Assembly: GCA_903831165.1 (NCBI GenBank)
Contig: CAIKWV010000171.1
Coordinates: 1-6,389, forward strand
Direction of reading: 5' to 3'
Source of the DNA: an uncultured cyanobacterium
Lineage (GTDB): Bacteria; Cyanobacteriota; Cyanobacteriia; PCC-6307; Cyanobiaceae
Length of the DNA stretch: 6,389 nucleotides
This document shows positions 1 through 4,700 of the stretch, piece by piece. The notes under the pieces were generated by a model that made no database searches, was not told where the DNA came from, and saw only the letters and a list, made by a program, of their open reading frames with translations. Within the stretch, counting starts at the first letter, position 1; each line of letters begins with the position of its first letter. A program made the translations under genes and the position numbers.

Positions 1-477
1 CAGGAGGCGCTGGTCAAGTTGCAGGTGCAGATCCAGAAGCGCATCGCGTCCCGCGACTATCTGGGGGTGGTGCACGGCCTGCCCGACGGGGATGGCGGCA
101 CCGTGGTGGGTCCGATCGGCCGCCATCCGGTGGATCGCAAGAAGTACGCCGTGGTGGTCGATGGCAGCGGACGTGAGGCCCGCACCCACTGGAGCTTGCA
201 GGAGCGATTGGGCGACTACAGCCTGCTGCGCTTCAAGCTCGACACCGGCCGCACCCATCAGATCCGGGTGCACTGCGCCCATATGGGCCATCCGATCGTC
301 GGCGATCCGCTCTACAGCCGCTGCCGCAAGCTGCCAATCGACCTGCCCGGCCAGGCCCTGCATGCCGCAGCCCTCGGGCTCGACCATCCGATCACGGGCG
401 AGCGGATGCTGTTCGAGGCGCCGCTGCCGCCGGAGTTCGAGAAGCTGCTGCTGACCCTGCGGCGTCGCCTGGCCTGA
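1..477 (+). CDS. RluA/RluD-family 23S rRNA pseudouridine synthase, C-terminal part
   Basis: The reading frame is open from base 1, so the gene begins upstream of the window and only about 158 C-terminal residues are visible. The family isomerises specific uridines in large-subunit rRNA (or tRNA) to pseudouridine. What is visible is the conserved C-terminal half of the catalytic domain: GGTVVGPIGRHPVDRKKYAV resembles the RluD segment GGTVDEPISRHP, followed by the RluA-family signature LDTGRTHQIRVHCAHMGHPI and VGDPLY, then QALHAAALGLDHPITGERM and the FEAPLP ending. The catalytic aspartate motif (HRLDxxTSG) and any S4 domain would lie upstream and cannot be checked, so the target uridine is not assignable. 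The stop TGA at 475-477 is 15 bp from the end of the convergent HxlR-type gene. Both stop codons lie in the arms of an imperfect palindrome (475-495) with no T-tract. The family call is sure; the RluD subtype is likely. Confidence 0.95.
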   Translation, partial: QEALVKLQVQIQKRIASRDYLGVVHGLPDGDGGTVVGPIGRHPVDRKKYAVVVDGSGREARTHWSLQERLGDYSLLRFKLDTGRTHQIRVHCAHMGHPIVGDPLYSRCRKLPIDLPGQALHAAALGLDHPITGERMLFEAPLPPEFEKLLLTLRRRLA

Positions 478-492
478 GCCCGTTGGGCCAGC

Positions 493-966
493 TCAGCGCG
501 CTCTGGCGCTACCCGGTGCAGTCGATGCTGGCCGAGGGCCTGCCTCGACTGGGCTCGAGGTCGCCTGCCGGGCGTCGAAGGCGCTGCGGCTGGCCTCCAG
601 GCTGGACAGATTGGCCCGGACCCAGCCACTGAGCATCAGGATCTGCTGCAACAAACTGGCGCCCAGTTCGGTGAGGGCGTAATCGACGGCCGGGGGTGAA
701 CAGGGGTGGACAGTTCGCGTGACCAGACCATCCCGTTCCAGGCTTTTGAGGGTGCTGGACAACATTTTCTGTGAGATTCCCGCCAAGCCGGCCTTGATCG
801 TGTTGAAGCGCAAGGCCCCATCCCGCAGCAGATACAGGGTCAGCAGCGACCATTGATCGCCGATGCGTCGATGGATTTCGCGCACCAACACACAGGTGCT
901 GCTCTGGCCGTGCTGCACGCTCCGGATCGTGGGCTGCAATGGCGCTTCCAGCCCAGGGCGACGCAA
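493..966 (-). CDS. HxlR/YtfH-type winged-helix transcriptional regulator
   Basis: With the chosen start the protein is 157 aa. Residues about 30-120 match the HxlR (DUF24/MarR-like) domain: RIGDQWSLLTLYLLRDGALR, FNTIKAGLAGISQKMLSSTL (recognition-helix region), LKSLERDGLVTRTVH, the wing segment PPAVDYALTELG and a final helix GWVRANL. Family members are dimeric DNA-binding regulators, often sensing oxidants, quinones or aldehydes through a cysteine just before the domain. Cys25 sits at the place of the conserved Cys in YtfH/QorR-type proteins, and a second Cys (89) lies near the wing. A tail of about 30 polar residues extends past the usual end. No ATG precedes the domain. TTG at 966 is preferred because AAGGA lies 9 bases upstream. 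GTG at 918 is the main alternative and would leave Cys at residue 9. The frame stays open to 1452 but that part is antisense to the NmrA-like gene. It is divergently paired with that gene, its probable target. Family is confident; start is not. Confidence 0.85.
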   Translation of the reverse strand: MRRPGLEAPLQPTIRSVQHGQSSTCVLVREIHRRIGDQWSLLTLYLLRDGALRFNTIKAGLAGISQKMLSSTLKSLERDGLVTRTVHPCSPPAVDYALTELGASLLQQILMLSGWVRANLSSLEASRSAFDARQATSSPVEAGPRPASTAPGSARAR

Positions 967-1011
967 GACCGTGGTTCCTTCAAGGTGACCAGGTGCGGAT
1001 GTTGTGCCTTC

Positions 1012-1033
1012 TTGACGGTTGCGGCTCACGTCA
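1012..1033. promoter_or_regulatory. Inverted repeat TGACG-N11-CGTCA between divergent genes, candidate operator
   Basis: The region 967-1062 separates the HxlR-type regulator from the NmrA-like gene and must carry both promoters. It holds a perfect 5-bp inverted repeat, TGACG at 1013-1017 and CGTCA at 1029-1033, with a dyad centre near 1023 and arm centres 16 bp apart. The left arm forms part of TTGACG (1012-1017), a good -35 match on the plus strand, although no convincing -10 follows at the right distance. A dyad over a promoter between a regulator and its divergent partner is the expected position for an autorepressor site. Five-bp arms can occur by chance, so this is a weak prediction. 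Confidence 0.3.
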
Positions 1034-1062
1034 GCAGGGTGCGAGGGGTTGTTCACTCGATC

Positions 1063-1947
1063 ATGGCTGCTGAAAAGGTGCTGGTGCTGTGTGCTACAGG
1101 CAAGGTGGGCCGCAATGTCTGCAGGGCGCTGCTGGAAGCGGGATTCACGGTCTACGGAACCACCCGTACATCGCCCGACAGGCTGCGCCAGCAAGGCGTG
1201 ACACCGATCGTCTGTGATTACACCAAGGCTGAAGATCTGGATCGGGCTTTGGCTGAATCGGAAGCGAAAAAGCTGTTCGTGATCAGCGATTACTTCGGCG
1301 CCGCCGGCCGCAGCGTCAGCCGGGAGGTGGAGCAGGGCCGGCGGGCCTTTGCAGCCGCCAAGCGGGCGGGAGTGCAGCACCTGATCTTCATGAGTGTGGC
1401 CGATGCGGAATGTTTCGACGACAAAACGGAACACATCAAGGCCAAGGTGCAATTGGAAGCCGATCTCCGTGCTTCAGGTCTGACCTATTCGATTCTTCGC
1501 CCCTGTGCGTTCTTTGAAAATCTGGATGATGCCAGCAATTGGAATCCGTTGAAGCGGGGCGTGGTCAAGTTTCTCAGTGATCAGCCGATCAAGTACTGCT
1601 CCACCTACGACATCGGTCGCGCCGCCGCCATCCTGTTCCAGGATCCCCAGCAGTGGGCTGGACGCAGCCTGGATGTGATCAGCTGGCAGGGCGACCTGGC
1701 GGCGGTGGCCCGGGCCCTGGAGGTCGTGAGTGGCGAGCCGGTGCGGCCTGCGCTGAGCATGCCGATCTGGCTGCGGCGGTTGCTGCTCAACGATCTGCAC
1801 CACATGTGTCTGTACTTCGAGCGCGACAAGGGTCCCAAGGGCGAGCCGGAGGCGTTCCGGCAGATCGTCCCCGACGCGCTCACCGCGGAGGGGTGGTTCC
1901 GCTTCCACAATCGCTATGCCGACGCTGAGCCGATCGTCAGGCTCTGA
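1063..1947 (+). CDS. NmrA-like / QorB-like atypical SDR, NAD(P)-binding protein
   Basis: A 294-aa protein of the NmrA-like atypical short-chain dehydrogenase group, the usual length for the family. The N-terminus is a Rossmann beta-alpha-beta (EKVLVLCATGKVGRNVCRAL, residues 4-23). A second strand LFVISD (71-76) is followed by AAKRAGVQHLIFMSVADA (98-115). Residues about 124-154 carry the family's HIKAKVQLEADLRASGLTYS block with ILRPCAFFENL. The rest is a substrate-binding lobe. Relatives such as E. coli QorB (YtfG) reduce quinones with NADPH, while others are redox sensors without clear catalysis, so the reaction here is unknown; no signal peptide is seen and it should be cytosolic. The first glycine of the usual GATGxxG nucleotide motif is replaced by Cys10. 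ATG 1063 was chosen because the Rossmann strand starts directly after it; the frame is open back to 853 but that is antisense to the regulator. The nearest purine-rich block (GAGGGG, 1043-1048) is about 14 bp away, so its RBS is poor. It is probably controlled by the divergent HxlR-type gene. Confidence 0.9.
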   Translation: MAAEKVLVLCATGKVGRNVCRALLEAGFTVYGTTRTSPDRLRQQGVTPIVCDYTKAEDLDRALAESEAKKLFVISDYFGAAGRSVSREVEQGRRAFAAAKRAGVQHLIFMSVADAECFDDKTEHIKAKVQLEADLRASGLTYSILRPCAFFENLDDASNWNPLKRGVVKFLSDQPIKYCSTYDIGRAAAILFQDPQQWAGRSLDVISWQGDLAAVARALEVVSGEPVRPALSMPIWLRRLLLNDLHHMCLYFERDKGPKGEPEAFRQIVPDALTAEGWFRFHNRYADAEPIVRL

Positions 1948-2030
1948 GCGTTCGCTCCATAGTCTTTCCCCAGCTCCCATCGGCTGATTACTGGGACGAA
2001 CCAGGAGCGGCGCTGCTTTTCGGCCACTCC

Positions 2031-2064
2031 AGCCCGCCGTCCAGGCATGCGGCGGGCTTTTCTT
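2031..2064 (+). terminator. Rho-independent terminator of the NmrA-like gene
   Basis: AGCCCGCCG (2031-2039) and CGGCGGGCT (2050-2058) form a perfect 9-bp GC-rich stem around a 10-base loop, followed by TTTTCTT (2058-2064). The T-tract exists only on the plus strand, so it terminates rightward transcription. It lies 83 bp after the NmrA-like stop and separates that gene from the small-protein/TolC operon, which therefore needs its own promoter in 2065-2207. I saw no convincing promoter there by eye. Bases 1948-2030 hold no recognised gene. Confidence 0.88.
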
Positions 2065-2207
2065 GGCAGGCACCCCAGGGGGTCACGTCACCCGCGGTGC
2101 CGCCCGCCTGCTCGCGTCGGCCAGATGGCCAGCTGGGCCGGCGGCCGAGCCTGCCCTGGATTACCCCCGAGGCCCGGCAAACTTGCAACTCTTAGTGCGC
2201 CGATGTC

Positions 2208-2480
2208 ATGGCCACGCCTTCGCGTCGGCTGTTCGTCGATCAGTTCTTTGTCGGCTGGGTCTATGGCCCCTGGGTGGTGGCCAGCCTGCTGGTGATCCTG
2301 GCGCTGCGGCTGTTGATGGAGGAGGACTTCGCCCTCCGCAGCAACGCCTGGGGGCTGTTCGGCAATGCCTCGATCTGCTTCTCGATCGGCTGCGTCTGCA
2401 AGCTGTCCTGGGCCATGGCCCGGTTCAACGCTGTTCGCCAGCTGGAGCAGCAGCTGCGCCGGGAGCTGGGCCTGCGCTGA
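2208..2480 (+). CDS. Small two-helix membrane protein, tandem paralogue 1 (GLFGxAxICFSIGC motif)
   Basis: I do not recognise this 90-aa protein as a named family. Two hydrophobic segments are visible: about residues 16-37 (VYGPWVVASLLVILALRLLM) and 48-70 (starting GLFGNASICFSIGC). They are separated by an acidic/polar linker (MEEDFALRSN), and a charged, probably helical tail follows (RQLEQQLRRELGLR). Three cysteines (57, 62, 64) lie in or next to the second helix. The start is well bounded: an in-frame TAG at 2193-2195 lies just upstream and ATG 2208 is the only start codon after it. No clear Shine-Dalgarno is seen. The stop TGA overlaps the ATG of the next gene by one base (TGATG), and that gene encodes a protein with the same motif, 12 of 14 residues identical. 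That repetition, together with coupling to a TolC gene, is the main support for it being real. It may be an inner-membrane accessory of the export system; this is inference. Confidence 0.78.
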   Translation: MATPSRRLFVDQFFVGWVYGPWVVASLLVILALRLLMEEDFALRSNAWGLFGNASICFSIGCVCKLSWAMARFNAVRQLEQQLRRELGLR

Positions 2481-2779
2481 TGGCGATGACCCGCTCCCAG
2501 ATCGCCATGGTCGTCACCCTGCCCTGGCTGGCCGCCGGGGTGGTGTTGCTGGCCATGACCCGCATTGAGGGCCAGACCCAGGAGGCCAAGCTGGGCCTGT
2601 TCGGCAGTGCCGCCATCTGCTTTTCGATCGGCTGCCTGGCTCGCACCAGCCTGGGCCTCCACGATCTGATGCAGGCCTCCCAGGCCAGGAATTCCCAGGC
2701 CCCTGCCTCTCTGCCGCCCCCCGGAGCCACCGCGCCCCCGGAAAAGCCGCTGCCGCCTCCCGGGACCCGGACGTCATGA
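2480..2779 (+). CDS. Small two-helix membrane protein, tandem paralogue 2, with proline-rich tail
   Basis: A 99-aa protein of unrecognised family. Helix 1 covers about residues 7-27 (MVVTLPWLAAGVVLLAMT), then a short polar linker (RIEGQTQEAK), then helix 2 starting with GLFGSAAICFSIGC (39-52). This repeats the motif of the preceding gene at the same place relative to helix 1, so the two look like an ancient tandem duplication with only the second-helix core conserved. Unlike its partner it has just two cysteines (47, 52) and ends in a proline/alanine-rich tail (about 74-97) that could be disordered. ATG 2480 overlaps the previous stop by one base; ATG 2486 is a possible alternative. Its stop overlaps the TolC-like start in ATGA (2776-2779). 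Translation of all three is probably coupled, so the products are likely made together. Role unknown; a helper subunit of the envelope complex is a reasonable guess. Confidence 0.8.
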   Translation: MAMTRSQIAMVVTLPWLAAGVVLLAMTRIEGQTQEAKLGLFGSAAICFSIGCLARTSLGLHDLMQASQARNSQAPASLPPPGATAPPEKPLPPPGTRTS

Positions 2780-4482
2780 ACCGGCGGCGTCACCTTGCTG
2801 TCCTGGCCCCCGCCCTGGTCTGTGGTCTGCTGGCGCCGCTGCAGCCGGCCTGGGCCCAGGCCCTGATCCCAGGTCCCCAGCCGCGCCGCCTGCCACCCCC
2901 CTCGTCGGCGCTGTTGCGCAGCCTGCAGGGGTTTCAGCACGATCTGGAGCTCCTCGATCGCAGTCTGCTGCCGGGGCCTGCTGAACCGGAGGATGCCCCA
3001 GAGCAAGCCGCCGCCGCTGCACTCCAAACGGCAGCGCTGCAGAGCCTGCCGGCGCCCGCCGCCACGGCCCTGCCCACCACGCCCGAGGCCGTCCGCATCG
3101 CGCGGCGCCAGCGGCTCAGCCTGAGCGAGGCCTTGGCGGTGGCCGTCCGCAACGATCCCGACCTAGCGGCGGCCGTGCTGAGCGTGCGCGAGCAGCAGGA
3201 CCTGGCCGGCTCGGCCCGCGGCCGCTGGTGGCCTGAGCTGGGCCTGAACCTGTCGGGGGGCTATCGCCAGGAGCGTTCGTACAGCACGGTCTGGACCGAC
3301 AACGTCGGCTACTACCCGGCCGGATCACCGTTTCTGGTCAAGTCCCAGGGCTGGAATCTGATCCAGACCAATGTCGGGGCTGCGGCAGCGCGGATGGAGC
3401 TGGGCTGGGAGCTGATCAGCCCGGCCCGCGGTGCCGCCATCGCCGAAGCGGACGACAGCCTCAAGGCCTCCCGCCAGCGCTATGGGGACCGGCTGCGCCA
3501 GCTGCAGCTCGATGTCAGCGTCGCCTACTACGGCCTGCAGCTGGCCGACCAGTTGCAGCGCATCCGCCAGGCCGTGGTCGACAGCGACACGGTGGTGCGC
3601 GATCAGGTGGAGGCGCTCAAGCAGGTGGGCCTGGTGCCCAGGCTGGATCTGCTGCGGGCCGAGGCCGCCCTCCAGCAGAGCCGCTACCGGCTGGAGCAGG
3701 CCCAGGCCCTGCGACTGAGCCGCCAGCGCCAGCTCAGCAACCTGATCAACGTGCCCTTCGAGGTCAGCCTGCGGGCCAGCGAAGCGGTGCGGCTCCAGCC
3801 CCCCTGGCCCCTGGATCTGGAGCAGACGATCCTGCGCGGCTGGAGTGACAACCCCCAGCTTCAGGCCCTGCAGGCCGCCCGCGATGCCCTGCTACGCCAG
3901 GCCGATCGCCGCGCCGCCGAGCTGCTGCCCAGCCTGCGGTTGGTGGCTTCCGGCGGCTACGGCCAGGGGGTGATCACCCAGCCGCTGATCGAGTTGCAGG
4001 GCTGCTGCAGCTCGGCCCTCATCCCCCAGCTGCTCAACCAGAGCTCCGACTGGGCCGCCGGCCTGCAGCTGCACTGGCGCTTCTTCGATGGTGGCGTCAC
4101 CGCCGGGGCCGTGGCAGCCAGCCGCGCCGCCGCCGCCCGCACCGACCAGAACCTGGCGCGGGAACGCAACGCCATCCGCCAGCGGCTGGAGGCCGCCTTC
4201 TACGACCATCGGGCCGCCCTCGGCCAGATCGTGGCGGCCCGAGCTTCCTACAGCGCCTCCCGGGAGGCCTTCCGCGATGTACGGGCCCGTTACCAGCTGG
4301 GGCTGGCCGATTACAGCGATGTGGCGATCACCGTCAGCACGCTCACCGGCGCCATGGAAGGGGTGGCCGAGTCCACCACCCTGGCCAATGTGAGCTATTC
4401 CCAGCTGTTGCGCGAACTGCTGCCAGTGCCCAATCAGCCCGGGCTGCCCGTGGAGCTGCCGCTGGTGCTCGGCGGCTCCTGA
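2776..4482 (+). CDS. TolC-family outer-membrane efflux/secretion channel
   Basis: A 568-aa precursor of the outer membrane efflux protein family, which forms trimeric beta-barrel/alpha-barrel channels linking a periplasmic adaptor to the outside. Residues 1-29 are a Sec signal peptide: MNRRRH, a hydrophobic core, then PAWAQA with cleavage after AWA or AQA. Residues about 30-112 form an Ala/Pro-rich linker not present in short TolCs. The two OEP repeats follow: one from RLSLSEALAVAVRNDPDLAA (113-132) to LSNLINVPFEV (about 330), the second from DLEQTILRGWSDNPQLQALQ (347-366) to ELLPVP (about 552). Each has the expected helix/strand/strand/helix order, with loops near 165-200 and 395-425. The second loop contains adjacent cysteines (410-411). 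Long heptad-like helices are evident (231-322, 445-510). It is 4 bp overlapped by paralogue 2, and its 3' end overlaps the convergent small membrane gene by 49 bp. The HlyD-type adaptor encoded opposite is the obvious partner. Cargo is unknown. Confidence 0.93.
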   Translation: MNRRRHLAVLAPALVCGLLAPLQPAWAQALIPGPQPRRLPPPSSALLRSLQGFQHDLELLDRSLLPGPAEPEDAPEQAAAAALQTAALQSLPAPAATALPTTPEAVRIARRQRLSLSEALAVAVRNDPDLAAAVLSVREQQDLAGSARGRWWPELGLNLSGGYRQERSYSTVWTDNVGYYPAGSPFLVKSQGWNLIQTNVGAAAARMELGWELISPARGAAIAEADDSLKASRQRYGDRLRQLQLDVSVAYYGLQLADQLQRIRQAVVDSDTVVRDQVEALKQVGLVPRLDLLRAEAALQQSRYRLEQAQALRLSRQRQLSNLINVPFEVSLRASEAVRLQPPWPLDLEQTILRGWSDNPQLQALQAARDALLRQADRRAAELLPSLRLVASGGYGQGVITQPLIELQGCCSSALIPQLLNQSSDWAAGLQLHWRFFDGGVTAGAVAASRAAAARTDQNLARERNAIRQRLEAAFYDHRAALGQIVAARASYSASREAFRDVRARYQLGLADYSDVAITVSTLTGAMEGVAESTTLANVSYSQLLRELLPVPNQPGLPVELPLVLGGS

Positions 4483-4700
4483 GCCCGGGCCTGAAGGCGC
4501 TCCCAGCGGCGGTTCTGCCAGGCCATCGTCCGCCAGGTCAGCAGCACCAGCAGGGCCGCGAACCAGAACCACACCTCCGGGGAGTTGGCGTGCAGCAGCA
4601 CCACCAGAAACGCCGCCTCCAACACCAGCCAGGGCAGTTCCTGGCGCAGGTTGCCAGGGGTCGGCATCGCCGCGGCGGGTTCAGGCACGTCCATGCTCAT
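4434..4700 (-). CDS. Small two-helix membrane protein coupled to the HlyD gene
   Basis: An 88-aa protein I cannot place in a named family. After a short Pro/Ala-rich N-terminus, two hydrophobic segments are seen at about residues 22-38 (LPWLVLEAAFLVVLL) and 42-60 (EVWFWFAALLVLLTWRTMAW), then a basic stretch (QNRRWERLQAR) and a Ser/Gly/Pro tail. By the positive-inside rule, the basic stretch after helix 2 should be cytoplasmic, so both ends would be cytoplasmic. It lacks the GLFG/ICFSIGC motif of the other two small proteins. ATG 4700 overlaps the HlyD stop in ATGA (4697-4700), with GGGGA 8 bases upstream; ATG 4694 is the alternative. The coupling and the clear membrane pattern support a real gene, but the last 49 bp run antisense to the TolC gene and composition there may be constrained by it. 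It could stabilise or position the adaptor; that is inference. Confidence 0.7.
   Translation of the reverse strand: MSMDVPEPAAAMPTPGNLRQELPWLVLEAAFLVVLLHANSPEVWFWFAALLVLLTWRTMAWQNRRWERLQARAQEPPSTSGSSTGSPG
4452..4479 (+). terminator. 10-bp stem-loop ending at the TolC stop, weak terminator candidate
   Basis: GGAGCTGCCG (4452-4461) and CGGCGGCTCC (4470-4479) pair over ten positions in the plus-strand RNA (one G-U) around an 8-base loop, directly before the TGA at 4480-4482. On the minus strand one pair becomes C-A. No T-tract follows in either direction, so it is not a classical intrinsic terminator. It sits inside the 49-bp overlap of two convergent genes, where a transcription boundary is expected. 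It could also simply be coding sequence that happens to fold. Confidence 0.25.

Noticed and set aside
475..495. Imperfect palindrome TGAGC-N11-GCTCA spanning the stops of the RluD-like and HxlR-type genes, as a bidirectional terminator
   Set aside because: Short arms, no T-tract on either strand, and both arms are simply the two stop codons with flanking bases.
853..1062. N-terminal extension of the NmrA-like gene
   Set aside because: These codons are antisense to the regulator's N-terminus and the Rossmann strand starts directly after the ATG at 1063.
967..1452. Upstream extension of the HxlR-type frame on the minus strand to 1452
   Set aside because: It is antisense to the well-supported NmrA-like gene, shows no domain, and family members begin about 20-25 residues before the conserved Trp-Ser/Thr-Leu-Leu motif.
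1946..1957. GAGCG-TT-CGCTC palindrome at the NmrA-like stop
   Set aside because: Two-base loop and no T-tract; the real terminator is at 2031-2064.
2065..2207. RiPP precursor peptide or small RNA gene before the small-protein operon
   Set aside because: No leader-like frame, Gly-Gly cleavage site or recognisable promoter/RNA fold could be supported by eye.
2063..2479. Longer version of the second small protein starting at 2063
   Set aside because: It would overlap the whole first small gene in another frame; the ATG at 2480 gives the paralogous layout and a coupling overlap.
3892..4572. 226-residue open frame on the minus strand opposite TolC
   Set aside because: Low-complexity Gly/Ala/Gln composition, no motif, fully inside a recognised TolC gene.
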